The translations under genes and the position numbers were made by a program. A DNA stretch of 64,000 nt from Desertimonas sp963732335. Its GTDB lineage: Bacteria; Actinomycetota; Acidimicrobiia; Acidimicrobiales; Ilumatobacteraceae. The DNA lies in NCBI GenBank assembly GCA_963732335.1, contig CAVSZO010000033.1, positions 62,001 to 126,000 of the forward strand, read 5' to 3'. This document shows, in pieces, positions 36,875 through 47,830 of this stretch. Every line of letters begins with the position of its first letter. The first letter of the stretch is position 1. Below the pieces are notes generated by a model. It was not told the origin of the DNA. It made no database searches and saw nothing but the letters and a program-made list of their open reading frames with translations.

Positions 36875-39800
36875 GTGTTGGGTCCTGTACGGGTTCGATC
36901 GAGTGACCCGCGAGGTAGACCGTAGCGAGCGACGAGGCGCCAGCCGAGGAGCGTCCAGGCGCGGCCTGCGTGGCCGGGGAACGCTAACGAAAACGTCGCG
37001 TCCATCAGATCGACGAGCTCCTGGTCGTGGATCGCCTTCGACCCCGTGGCCGGGCTGCCTGACTCGACCCGGGCGACATGGCGGAGGTCGTAGCCAAGCT
37101 CCTTGACACGCCACGTGTGATGCTCGATGAAGTTCCACGCGCCCATGTTCTCGGGCTCCTCCTGCAGCCACACCAGTTGCTTGGCGTTGACGTACCGGCG
37201 CCGGAGCATGTCGAGCAGCTGCTCGGTCGGCAGCGGATAGAGCTGCTCGACGCGGATCACCGCCACCGGCGCTTCGCGCTTGTCGCGCTCGGCCATCGCG
37301 TCCCACGCCACCTTGCCGCTGCAGAACACCACTCGCTCGACCACCTCCGGATCGCCCACCCCGGGATCGTCGAGCACCTCGTGGAACGATCCGGCGGTCA
37401 GCTCGTCGATGGGTGAGCGGGTCTGCTTCAGTCGCAGTCCTTCCTTCGGCGTGAAGACGACCAACGGCGTGCGTCGCTCGCTATACACCTGCCGGCGCAG
37501 CAAGTGGAAGTACTGGGCGGCGCGTCGTCGCGTTGCAGAGCTGGATGTTGTCCTCGGCGGCGGCGATGAGGAAGCGCTCGATGCGGGCCGAGGAGTGCTC
37601 CGGGCCCTGACCGTGATAGCCATGCGGGAGGAGCAGCACGAGCCCATTGCGCTGACCCCACTTGTCCTCGGCGGCGACGATGTACTGGTCGACCACCACT
37701 TGCGCACTGTTGATGAAGTCGCCGAACTGCGCTTCCCACAGCACGAGCGTCTCCGGGGAGGTTTGGGCGTAGCCGTACTCGAAGCCGAGGGCGGCGTATT
37801 CGGACAGCAGCGAGTCGTAGACCCAGAAGCGGGCGTGCTCGGCGCCCAACTCGTCGAGCGGGATCCACGGCCTGCCGGTCTCGTAGTCGATCAGCGCGGC
37901 GTGGCGCTGGGAGAACGTGCCGCGCCGGGAGTCCTGGCCGGCGAGACGGACGCTGTGGCCCTCGTCGAGCAGTGAACCGAACGCCAGCGCTTCTGCGGTC
38001 GCCCACTCGACCTCGCCGCCGGCAAACAGCTGCGCCCTGGCCTCGAACTGCTTGGCCAGCTTGGGGTGCGGGGTGAAACCCTCCGGGTAGGCGGTCAACG
38101 ACTCGAAGACACGAGTGAGGACGTTCTTGTCGACACCGGTGGGGATCGGCGCCAGGACACCCATCGGCTTCGGTGGCCGGGCTGCCTTGTGCGCTCGCCG
38201 GGGCCTGCGCCCTCGTCTCGTCGAGCGCCACCTGCAGCTTGTCGTGGAAGTCGGCGAGCGCCTGCTCCGCCTCGTCGTCCGTGATGTCGCCTCGCTTCAC
38301 CAGTGACTCGACGTAGAGCTTGCGAACGCTTCGATGGTCGGCGATGGCCCGGTACATCAGTGGCTGGGTGTAACTCGGGTCGTCACCCTCGTTGTGTCCG
38401 TGGCGGCGATAGCACCACATGTCGATCACGACGTCCTTGTTGAACCGCTGGCGGTACTCGAACGCCAGCCTGGCCACGCGCACGCACGCCTCCGGGTCAT
38501 CGCCGTTGACGTGGAAGATCGGCGCCTGCACGGTCTTGGCGACGTCGCTGCAGTACAGCGAGGAGCGGGCGAACTCGGGTGCCGTCGTGAACCCGATCTG
38601 GTTGTTGATGATCAGGTGGATCGTGCCGCCGACGCGGTATCCGGTGATGTCGCTCATCGCCAGCGTCTCGGCGACGACTCCCTGGCCGGCGAACGCCGCA
38701 TCTCCGTGGACGAGGACCGGCAACACGGGGTAGGACCCGGGCGGTTCAGTGCGGTCCTGCATCGCCCGCGCCATCCCGACGACGATCGGGCCGACGGTCT
38801 CGAGGTGGCTCGGGTTGGCGGCGAGCTCGAGGTTGATGTCGGCGCCGCTCGGGCTGACGTGCTTGCCCGTCGCCCCGAGGTGGTACTTGACGTCGCCGGA
38901 GCCCTGCACCGAGTTGGGATCGAGATAGCCCTCGAACTCACGGAAGATGGCGTCGTAGCTCTTGCCCATGATGTTGGACAGCACGTTGAGCCGGCCGCGG
39001 TGGGCCATCCCCAGCACACTCGACTGCCAACCCGGCGTCGGCGGCGGCGGTGAGGATCTCGTCGAGGATCGGGATGAACGATTCGGCGCCTTCGAGCCCG
39101 AAGCGCTTGGTGCCGACGTACTTGGTGGCGAGGAACTTCTCGAACGCCTCGGCAGCGTTGAGCCGTTCGAGGATGCGGCGCTTGTGCTCCTTGTCGAACG
39201 GCTCGACCTTGCGTTCGACCTTGTCCTGGATCCAGCGCTGCTCTTCGGTGTCCTGGATGTGCATGTACTCCACGCCGATCGTTCGGCAATAGGCGTCACG
39301 AAGGACGCCGAGCAGCTTGCCGAGTGGGAGCCGGTCGACGCCGCCGACACCGCCGGTGAGGAACTCACGGTCGAGGTCCCAGATCGTCAGCCCGTAGGTG
39401 AACGGATCGAGCTCGACCGGCGTCACCGGTTCCTTCCAGTGCAGCGGGTCGAGGTCGGCGATGAGGTGACCGCGCACGCGGTACACGCGGATCACCGTCG
39501 CGACTTGCTTCTGCTTCTCCAACATCGACTCTTCGCGGTCGATCGGGTTGACGTCGGGGTGCCACTTGACGGCCTCGTAGGGCATGTCGAGGGCGGAGAA
39601 GATGTCCTCGTAGAAGTCGTGCTCGCCGAGCAGCAGCTCGTGGACGCGCTTCAGGAACAGCCCGCTCTCGGCGCCCTGGATGATGCGATGGTCGTACGTG
39701 CTCGTGACCGTGACGACCTTGGAGATGCCCAGCGACGACAGGTTCTTGCGGTCGGCGCCCTCGAACTCGGCCGGGTAGTCGATGCTGCCGACGCCGACGA

Positions 39801-40710
39801 TGACGCCCTGGCCGGGCATCAGCCGCGGCACGCTCTGCACCGTGCCGATCGTCCCAGGGTTGGTGAGCGTGACGTTGGCGCCCTGGAAGTCGTCGAGCGT
39901 GAGCTTGTTCGCCTTGACCTTGGCGATGATCTCTTCGTAGGCGGCGAGGAACTCGGCGAAGTCTATCGAGCTGGCGTCCTTGACGACGGGGACGACGAGC
40001 GTCCGGGTGCCATCGCCCTTGTCGACGTCGACCGCCAGTCCCATGTTGACGGTGTCGTTGACGACGAGGCGCGGCTTGCCGTCGGCGCCCGTGGTGTAGC
40101 TGTTGCGCATCGCCGGCACGGCATCCGTGATCGCCCGCACGATGGCGTAGCCGATGATGTGCGTGAAGCTGACCTTGCCCATCCCGGAGCGGGTGCGGTA
40201 GCCGTTGATCACGTTGCGGTTGACCTCGAGCAGCTTCGCCGGGATGTTGCGGAAGCTCGTGGCCGTCGGCACGGAGAGGCTGCGCTCCATGTTGGTGGCG
40301 ATCGCCGCAGCAGCACCCTTGAGCGGCGTGCCGTGGCTCGTCGGCAGCGGCTCGCTGCGCTCGCTGTCGCGCGTGCGCTGCTGGCGGTCGCGACGGCTGG
40401 TCGCTGGCGCTCCTGCCGCATGCCGCACATCGGTGGCTTGGCGCTGACAGGTTGGCTCGTGGCCGCTGGGCACCGGAGCGGCGGCGGCGGAGTCGGTGCC
40501 GCCAGTCGCTGCAGGACTCGTCGCGGTCGGAGCGGTGGCGGGACGATTGCTGGAGCGGTCGCCGTCACCGCCGGGCGCGGCGCCGTTGCCGGCGGCGAAG
40601 AACTGCCGCCACGATTCGCTCACCGAATCGGGGTCATCCTGGTACTGCTCGTACATCTCCTCGACGAGCCACGAGTTGGCCCCGAAGCCGCTGCCATCCG
40701 TCGTTGTCAC
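36871..40710 (-). CDS. kgd: Multifunctional 2-oxoglutarate decarboxylase/dehydrogenase E1-E2 (three or four frameshifts)
   Basis: Actinobacterial fusion of a succinyltransferase (E2-like) domain and the thiamine-diphosphate E1 domain; decarboxylates 2-oxoglutarate in the TCA cycle. Seen: N-terminal FGANSWLVEEMYEQYQ, Ala/Pro linker, E2 catalytic core (SFTHIIGYAIVRA, STYDHRIIQGAESG), then E1 with SVLGMAHRGRLNVL, HGDAAFAGQGVV, INNQIGFTT and CYRRHGHNEGDDP. Shifts lie at about 39020, 38195 and 37525. As read the frame runs through repeat A copy 4 to 36871, but one T fewer in the TTTT run at 36990-36993 would stop it at a TAG at 36984, giving the family-like end LMDATFR. Start GTG 40710. About 1240 residues. 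Confidence 0.93.
36924..36984 (-). repeat. Dispersed repeat A, copy 4
   Basis: Same two conserved blocks as copies 1 and 3, on the minus strand, between the E1 domain of kgd and the NYN-S1 RNase gene, whose ATG is about 50 bases further on. Orientation again matches the downstream gene. As the sequence stands, the kgd frame passes through the repeat and would gain about 37 residues (starting AFPGHAGRAW); if the TTTT run before it is one base too long, the repeat is entirely intergenic. Confidence 0.8.
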
Positions 40711-40759
40711 ATCGTTCAGGGTAGTGGCGCTCACAACGCCGGAGCAGGGGCGACGTCGC

Positions 40760-40805
40760 ATTGGTGAGCTGTAGCAGCAGAAATGTGCTGTCTGAGTTCA
40801 CCAAT
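40760..40805. repeat. Nested hairpin upstream of kgd
   Basis: Outer arms ATTGGTGAGCT (40760-40770) and AGTTCACCAAT (40795-40805) pair with one mismatch; inside, CAGCA and TGCTG form a second stem around GAAATG. It lies in the 115-base gap between the divergent kgd start and the DUF3052 3' end, so it may terminate DUF3052 transcription or sit in the kgd leader. AT content is higher than in the neighbouring DNA. Confidence 0.5.
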
Positions 40806-40824
40806 CGGGCCGGGTCGGTCTAGC

Positions 40825-41229
40825 TCAGCGGCGGCGGTCTCTGCGCCAGACCACGCGCAGGCCCGACCATGTCTCGTCGATCGCGCACACCTTGTTGTCG
40901 ACCAGGCCGTGCGGCAGGAACACCTCGCGAACGACATCCTCGGTCATGTCGGTTGGCACCTTCGACGCCCGCTTCGGCCAGGCGACCCAGATCGCCCCGT
41001 CGGGGAAGATCGCCCGCGCCAGGGTGTCGCGCCGTCGGGCGAGGTCGCCCGCTTCGGTGACGAACACGACGACGATGTCGACGACGCCACGGAGGGACGT
41101 CTTGAACCGCACGCCGTCCGCAGCGCCGAGGCTGTCGCGAAACTCGGGAGGCTCGTCGAGAAGAGCGACCACGTCGCCGGGAGCAACCCCCAGCTTCTTC
41201 ACCAGCGGCGTCCCCGAGTAACCGGCCAT
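40825..41229 (-). CDS. DUF3052 family protein
   Basis: 134 residues, intact. Seen: start MAGYSGTPLVKKLGV, GDVVALLDEPPEF, a central DIVVVFVTEAGDLARR and the characteristic IFPDGAIWVAWPKRASKVPTD with VCAIDETWSGLRVVWRRD at the end. These are the hallmarks of DUF3052, a small actinobacterial family found near pyruvate dehydrogenase or 2-oxo acid genes in some genomes; here it lies upstream of kgd on the same strand. Biochemical role not established. It may share a transcript with kgd, although the nested hairpin lies between them. Confidence 0.85.
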   Translation of the reverse strand: MAGYSGTPLVKKLGVAPGDVVALLDEPPEFRDSLGAADGVRFKTSLRGVVDIVVVFVTEAGDLARRRDTLARAIFPDGAIWVAWPKRASKVPTDMTEDVVREVFLPHGLVDNKVCAIDETWSGLRVVWRRDRRR

Positions 41230-41268
41230 CCACTCATTCCATCAGGTCAGCGATACGGTCGCGGGTCG

Positions 41269-41661
41269 ATGGACATCATCGAAGCCGCCCGCACGTGGGC
41301 ACAGACCTGGGAACGTGCCTGGCCGGCCAAGGACGTTGAAGCGATCGCCGGCCTGTACGCCGACGACGCGCAGTACCGGGCCTACGTCTTCCGCGAACCC
41401 GATCGTGGTGTCGAGGGAGTACGCGACTACCTGCGCCGCAACTTCGCGGTGGAACACGACATCGAGTGCCGCTTCGGCGAGCCGTTCGCCGCCGGCAACC
41501 GGGCGGCCACCGAGTGGTGGGCGAGCTGGGTCGAGGACGGCGAGCCGCTGACGATGGCGGGTGTCACCGTCCTGCGCTTCGGCGACGACGGCCTGATCGT
41601 CGACCACCGCGACTACTGGAACGAGGTGCCCGGACGCGAGCCGCCCTACAGCGGGTGGTGA
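41269..41661 (+). CDS. SnoaL/NTF2-like small domain protein
   Basis: 130 residues, intact. Seen: an alpha+beta barrel pattern of the NTF2/SnoaL superfamily, with WPAKDVEAIAGLYADDAQYRAY at the start, a middle helix GVEGVRDYLRRNF, strands WWASWVEDGEPLTMAGVTVLRF and the closing DHRDYWNEVPGREPP. Members act as isomerases, hydrolases or ligand-binding domains; the pocket residues do not settle which. Start ATG 41269 gives the family length. It precedes ettA by 40 nt on the same strand. Confidence 0.8.
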   Translation: MDIIEAARTWAQTWERAWPAKDVEAIAGLYADDAQYRAYVFREPDRGVEGVRDYLRRNFAVEHDIECRFGEPFAAGNRAATEWWASWVEDGEPLTMAGVTVLRFGDDGLIVDHRDYWNEVPGREPPYSGW

Positions 41662-41701
41662 AGGCCTGGGTTCGAAGGCGCCGGTAGCCTCCATCGGCGT
41701 C

Positions 41702-43379
<1,678 letters not shown>

Positions 43380-43394
43380 CGCGTGCACCACCCA

Positions 43395-43443
43395 ACCGAT
43401 GGGTGAATACATGACGGAACGGTCAGCGAAAACACCCATCGGT
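43395..43443. repeat. Hairpin repeat C, copy 2 (likely terminator of ettA)
   Basis: Arms ACCGATGGGTG (43395-43405) and CACCCATCGGT (43433-43443) pair perfectly; the 27-base interior contains ATGACGGAACGGTCAG, sharing GACGGAAC-GTCAG with the copy behind pckG. It begins 15 bases after the ettA stop and lies in the same orientation relative to its upstream gene as copy 1 does. Confidence 0.75.
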
Positions 43444-43555
43444 CGACGCCGGCCGGATGCGAGGCCACTGGCTGTGGCGCTTCTTCCCGAACGTGGGACC
43501 CGCCGCCGCCGAAAGCGTCGATCCGCGCCGGGATCGCCGAACTAACCTCGTCGTC

Positions 43556-43876
43556 ATGTGCATGAACTGCCTGTCGACGGCGGAGACGGCGATCGCCACG
43601 GCGGCGTTCGTCGGCTACGCGGCGAAGCCGCGGCTCCACCGAGCAATGGCCAAGCTCGGAGTCGCCAACGAGCCGGACCCAGTCGCCCACGACGTGACGA
43701 CGGTGGCGTTCCTGCGCAGCCTCGACCTCGACCCGGTCGAGGTGCTCGGCGCCGACGTCGTCGCCGCGGCCGCAGCGTGGATTCCACCTCAGCCCGCTGC
43801 CGGGCTCGCCGGGCTGGCCCGTCGCTTCGCCTCGGCACGGCCCATCGGCTCCCAGAGCCTGCTCACCGCCCAGTAG
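43556..43876 (+). CDS. Small membrane-associated protein of unknown function
   Basis: Up to 106 residues. Seen: start MCMNCLSTAETAIATAAFVGYAA with a hydrophobic helix at about residues 8-25 and a CxxC at residues 2-5, followed by a helical soluble part (LHRAMAKLGV, VAFLRSLDLDPVEVLG) and an Ala-rich end. Its last 88 bases overlap the 3' end of the convergent DUF457-type gene, so one of the two probably ends earlier and has lost its stop to an indel. An upstream in-frame start at 43457 falls inside the leader and is less likely. No family recognised. Confidence 0.5.
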   Translation: MCMNCLSTAETAIATAAFVGYAAKPRLHRAMAKLGVANEPDPVAHDVTTVAFLRSLDLDPVEVLGADVVAAAAAWIPPQPAAGLAGLARRFASARPIGSQSLLTAQ

Positions 43877-44673
43877 GTCACGCCGAGCAGCGCCAGCGTC
43901 ACCGGGGCGACGATCCACGGGTTGACATGCGGGAGCGAGCGCGCTCCGATCCAGAACGGACCGGTCCACGACAGGTCGTACGGGAAGTCCTCGATCACGT
44001 GGGCCCACACGCTCCACGAGATCATCCGGCACACGCCGTAGAAGAACGTCGCCCGGTACAGCGCCAGCAGCCCGCGCTCGGGGAGGACCTTGGCGAACCA
44101 CGCCCACACCCGGGCGTCTGCCGGAACGATCTGGGTCCGCCAGTAGTCGCGGGTCAGCACCCGCCACGACACGAGCACGACGGCCAGCCAGAACACGTCC
44201 ATCACCAAGCCGAGGCTGGAGTAGTAGGCCGCCGCGTCGAGGTACTTGCCGCCCTCGATGGTGGCCGCGTACGCCCACGTCTGCACGCTCCAGTTGAGCG
44301 TCGAGAACGGGAACAGCAGGAGCGTCCCCACCGAGTCGTTGACGTCGGTGAGGGCGTGGGCGGCGTAGCCGAGCAGGTAGCCGATGGTGAAGGCGCGGTT
44401 GCGCTTCCACAGCCAGAACGCCCCGGCGAGGAGGACGCCGAGGAACAGCGTGTGGGTGATGCCCATGCCCGGCCAGCCGCGGTGCCACTTGTGCGGCACC
44501 TCCGCCCCGTAGTGACGCCCGTTGATGGTGATCCCGTACACCCAGAACTTCGACAGGAAGTCGGGCGTGAAGTCACCGAGGAAGATGCCCCAGAAGCTGA
44601 CCTTGCCACGCATCTTCTTCGGCAGGTGGGCCTGGACGGCGTACACCTCGAACTGGTGGGCCGCCCAACTCAT
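43789..44673 (-). CDS. Membrane-bound metal-dependent hydrolase-like protein (DUF457/YdjM type)
   Basis: 294 residues, intact. Seen: an N-terminal HQFEVYAVQAHLPKKMRGK segment, six or so membrane helices, and conserved His/Asp positions GDFTPDFL, ITHTLFLG and YAAHALTDV. This set is typical of the DUF457/YdjM-like inner-membrane proteins predicted to be metal-dependent hydrolases. The catalytic role is predicted only. The C-terminal 30 residues beyond VSRLWEP lie antisense to the small convergent gene and may not be real. It follows a short membrane-protein gene, probably in one operon. Confidence 0.7.
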   Translation of the reverse strand: MSWAAHQFEVYAVQAHLPKKMRGKVSFWGIFLGDFTPDFLSKFWVYGITINGRHYGAEVPHKWHRGWPGMGITHTLFLGVLLAGAFWLWKRNRAFTIGYLLGYAAHALTDVNDSVGTLLLFPFSTLNWSVQTWAYAATIEGGKYLDAAAYYSSLGLVMDVFWLAVVLVSWRVLTRDYWRTQIVPADARVWAWFAKVLPERGLLALYRATFFYGVCRMISWSVWAHVIEDFPYDLSWTGPFWIGARSLPHVNPWIVAPVTLALLGVTYWAVSRLWEPMGRAEAKRRASPASPAAG

Positions 44674-44878
44674 CGGCCGTCGCCCTCGGCCGGCGCAGGC
44701 GATCCCAGACGGCCGGCCCGACGACGACGACGGCCACCAGCCACAACGGCCCGACGAACCAGTTGAGCAGGCCCTTGTGGAACATCGACACGGTGATGTA
44801 GCTGACTGCCGCGGCCAGGTACCAGAACCACTCTTCCTTGCCGGTCAGCCGCCGCGAGCCGCGGAAGTCAACCGTCAC
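44671..44878 (-). CDS. Short two-helix membrane protein (probable frameshift at its 3' end)
   Basis: About 68 residues. Seen: a GTG start (VTVDFRGSRRL), EEWFWYLAAAVSYITVSMFH as the first hydrophobic stretch, LNWFVGPLWLVAVVVVGPAVW as a second, and a basic tail LRRPRATA. As read the frame goes on to 44573 inside the downstream gene; one base of shift would end it at the TGA that overlaps that gene's ATG, the pattern seen at other junctions in this window. No family recognised; co-expression with the DUF457-type gene is likely. Confidence 0.5.
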
Positions 44879-44943
44879 ATCGCTTCGGCTCCGGTTCTGG
44901 CACGGCGGGCGACAGTACCATCGCGGGGTGCCGGACCGGCCTG

Positions 44944-45742
44944 CAGCGCGGCGAGTCTGAATCCGACGCGGCACTGGCCACCCGTCTCGCCACACAGACA
45001 GGGCACCGGCTCGTCGAGCTGCGCGACGAAGCTGGTCGAATCGGGGGCGCCGAGCTGGTTGCTGATGGACGAGGGCGACGCCGCCGCCCACGCCTTCATC
45101 GCCGCCGAGCTGGTCTCGGCACGGCCCGACGACGCCCTGCTCTCCGAGGAAGGCGCCGACGACCCCCGCCGGCACAGCCACGACCGGGTCTGGATCGTCG
45201 ACCCGCTCGACGGCACCCGCGAGTACGGCGACCCGCGGCGCAGCGACTGGGCGGTGCACGTCGCCCTCTGGGAACGGGGCGCGCTGACGGCCGGAGCCGT
45301 GGCGTTGCCGGCGATGGAGCTCACCCTCGCCACCGATCCCCCACCTGCGGTGCCCGCCGCCGATCGCTCGCGCCCGGTCGTGGTGACGTCGCGCTCGCGC
45401 CCCTCGTTCGTCACGGCAATCGCCGCCGAGGCGATCGGCGCCGACATCGTCACCCTCGGGTCGGCCGGCGCCAAGGCGATGGCCGTCGTCACCGGGATTG
45501 CCGACGTCTACGTCCACGCCGGCGGCATGTACCAGTGGGACTCCGCAGCGCCTGCCGCCGTGGCGATGGCGGCCGGGCTGCACGTCAGCCGCATCGACGG
45601 TTCCCCGATCGTCTACAACGAGCCGGACCTGTGGCTCCCCGACTTCCTCGTGTGCCGAGACCAGTACGCCGCACCGGTGCTGGCGGCGATCGACAAGGCC
45701 TGGCAGGACTGGCAGCGCCGCCACGGTTCCGATCAGGGCTGA
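44944..45742 (+). CDS. Inositol-monophosphatase-family phosphatase, CysQ-like (frameshift near N-terminus)
   Basis: Metal-dependent, lithium-sensitive phosphatase of the IMPase/FBPase fold. Seen: N-terminal helix ESESDAALATRLATQTGHRLVELRDE in pieces, SEEG metal site (ALLSEEGADD), the core motif IVDPLDGTREY, and the C-terminal motif WDSAAPAAVAMAAGLHVS. The DPLDGTREY form and the overall order fit 3'(2'),5'-bisphosphate nucleotidases (CysQ), which clear PAP from sulfate assimilation; inositol phosphatase activity is possible. A shift at about 45030 separates the first 30 codons, and the start codon is not resolved (GTG 44938 is in yet another frame). Confidence 0.82.
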
Positions 45743-45759
45743 TCGGGCATCATGAGTGG

Positions 45760-46550
45760 GTGACGTGGTTCCGCCCAGTTCCTCCCGGCAGCCGACCTGC
45801 GGGCCGTGTCGAGTGCACGTGGGACGCGACCCCCGCAGGGTCGCCACGACCTGGTCCCCGATGGGTCGGTCGAGCTGCTGTGGATCGACGGCCGGGGAGT
45901 CTGGGTGTGCGGTCCGGACACGACAGGGTGGTCGTTCGACTTGCCGCCCGGCACGGCGACGACGGGCATTCGCTTCCGCCCCGGCGCCAGCGGCCTGGCC
46001 CTCGGGCTGGCTGCCAGCTGAGCTGGTCGACCGGCGCGTCCGCCTCGGCGAGGTGCTGTCCGACCGGATCGCACGAGCCCTCGACGATCGAGCTGTCGAG
46101 CAGCCGGACGGTCCGGCAGCACGCCGCCACTGTCTCGAGACGTTCGTCGGCGACCGACTGCGTGACGCCGAGAGCGAGCCGATGATCGTCGCCGCGGCGC
46201 TGCTCGGACGGTCCCGACACCCGATCGGAACGCTCGACCGGGTCGCCGACGAGTTCGGTGTGTCGTCGCGCCAGTTCCGTCGTCGCTTCGTCAGCGCCGT
46301 CGGCTACAGCCCGGCGTACTACACCCGGATCGCTCGCCTGCAGCGGTTCATCCGGCTGGCTGCCGACCGACGCAGCGGCCTCGCCGAGCTCGCCGCCACC
46401 GCCGGCTACACCGACCAGGCCCACCTCACCCGGGACTGCACCGACATCGCCGCAATGACTCCGCGCCGGCTCGTCGCTGAGCTCGACCGCACGTCGGCGG
46501 TCGTCCACCCGTTCGATGACCGATCGGTACAAGACCCACTGGCGTCCTAG
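45760..46550 (+). CDS. AraC-family transcriptional regulator (two or more frameshifts)
   Basis: DNA-binding regulator. Seen: an N-terminal effector domain of the DUF6597 type (VTWFRPVPPGSR, VPDGSVELLWIDGRGVWVCGPDT, GIRFRPGAS), and a C-terminal double helix-turn-helix (LDRVADEFGVSSRQFRRRFVS, GYSPAYYTRIARLQRFIRLA, LAELAATAGYTDQAHLTRDC). Shifts lie at about 45840 and 46010, both in the first half. GTG start at 45760. Inducer and targets unknown; neighbours (a phosphatase and a DinB-type protein) give no firm clue. About 263 residues, usual for the group. Confidence 0.8.
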
Positions 46551-46558
46551 CGGCCACG

Positions 46559-47119
46559 ATGGTCGACATGACCGCAATCGCCGAACGAATCAGCCATCTC
46601 TCCGACCGCTTCGAGACCCTGATCGCCAACGTCGCGCCGGACGACTGGACGAACCAATCGCCGTGTGAGGAGTGGACGGCCCGCGACGTCGTCCGCCACG
46701 TCGTCGACGTCCACCAGATGATGCTCCGTCCGCTCGAACGCACGCTGAGTCCGGCGCCGTCGGTCGACGACGACCCGCTCGGGGCGTTCCAAGCAGCCCG
46801 CGCCGACGTCGCCGGCGTCCTCGACGACCCGGAACTGGCCAAGACCGAGTACGACGGGTACTTCGGTCGGTCCGTCGTCGAGCAGACGATCGACGGCTTC
46901 CTCGGCTTCGACCTCGTCGTCCACGGTTGGGACCTCGCCACGGCGACTGGACAGCCGATGACGATCGAACCGGACGAGATCGCCCGCATCCGGACCCAGG
47001 TCGACGGACTCGGTGACGCCCTGCGCAGCCCTGGTGTCTGCAAGGATCCAGTCGAGGTCCCCGAGGACGCGTCCGAGCAGGACAAGCTGCTCGCCTTCCT
47101 CGGTCGCGATCCGCGCTGA
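46559..47119 (+). CDS. TIGR03086/mycothiol-dependent DinB-like protein
   Basis: 186 residues, intact. Four-helix DinB/YfiT-like fold of the group named after mycothiol-dependent maleylpyruvate isomerase. Seen: WTNQSPCEEWTARDVVRHVVDVHQMM, where the first metal-binding His (VVRHVVD) and the surrounding acidic residues lie, and GFLGFDLVVHGWDLATATGQ, with the second His site and the family's H-x-WDL. Members may bind a metal and a thiol cofactor; no specific activity can be given. Start at 46559 or at the next Met three codons on. It starts 8 nt after the regulator gene. Confidence 0.85.
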   Translation: MVDMTAIAERISHLSDRFETLIANVAPDDWTNQSPCEEWTARDVVRHVVDVHQMMLRPLERTLSPAPSVDDDPLGAFQAARADVAGVLDDPELAKTEYDGYFGRSVVEQTIDGFLGFDLVVHGWDLATATGQPMTIEPDEIARIRTQVDGLGDALRSPGVCKDPVEVPEDASEQDKLLAFLGRDPR

Positions 47120-47142
47120 GGAGCCCTCGGTAGTTTGAGCCG

Positions 47143-47802
47143 GTGCGTCTGGTGATCGCCCGCTGCTCCGTCGACTACGACGGCCGGCTCAGCGCCCACC
47201 TCCCCGAGGCAACCCGGCTGATCATGGTGAAGAACGACGGGTGCGTGGCGATCCACGCCGATGGAGGGGCGTACAAGCCGCTGAACTGGATGAACGCGCC
47301 GAACCGCCTCGTCGAAGACGACGACCACTGGGTCGTGAGCAACTCCAAGGGCGAGCGCTTGACGATCACGATGCACGAGGTCGTGTCGGACACGAAGTGG
47401 GAGTTCGGTGCCGATCCGGGCCTGAGCAAGGACGGCGTGGAGGCGCACCTCCAGGCGCTGCTCGCCGCCACGCCGTCGGCGATCGAGGACGGCCTGACGC
47501 TGGTCCGCCGGGAGTACCCGACGGCGATCGGCCCCGTCGACCTCGTGTGCCGCGACACCGCCGGCAACGTCGTCGCCATCGAGGTCAAACGCCGCGGCGA
47601 GATCGACGGCGTGGAACAGCTCGTCCGCTACATCGAGCGCTTGCGCCTGGACTCGTCGCTCGGCGACGTCCGCGGCGTGTTCGTCGCCCAGGTCGTCAAG
47701 CCGCAGGCTCGCGTGCTTGCCGAGGCGCGCGGGCTGCGCTGGATCGAGGTCGACTACGACGAGCTGCGCGGCATGGCGCCCAGCGACCTGCGCCTGTTCT
47801 GA
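47143..47802 (+). CDS. nucS: Endonuclease NucS
   Basis: Mismatch-specific endonuclease that provides the actinobacterial and archaeal alternative to MutS/MutL. Intact, 219 residues, GTG start. Seen: N-terminal DNA-binding domain with RLVIARCSVDYDGRLSAHLP and the conserved IHADGGAYKPLNWM, and the C-terminal RecB-like nuclease with GPVDLVCRD and AIEVKRRGEIDGVEQLVRY, holding the catalytic Asp, Glu and Lys. The C-terminal tail ends DLRLF, like the clamp-binding tail known in this family. Its presence supports an actinobacterial origin. Confidence 0.94.
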   Translation: MRLVIARCSVDYDGRLSAHLPEATRLIMVKNDGCVAIHADGGAYKPLNWMNAPNRLVEDDDHWVVSNSKGERLTITMHEVVSDTKWEFGADPGLSKDGVEAHLQALLAATPSAIEDGLTLVRREYPTAIGPVDLVCRDTAGNVVAIEVKRRGEIDGVEQLVRYIERLRLDSSLGDVRGVFVAQVVKPQARVLAEARGLRWIEVDYDELRGMAPSDLRLF

Positions 47803-47830
47803 CGTCGCGCGCCCGATTAGGTTGACGGCC

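Noticed and set aside
44573..45847. A 424-codon minus-strand frame over the CysQ-like gene
   Set aside because: Most of it is antisense to a clear IMPase-family gene; only its last part encodes the short two-helix membrane protein.
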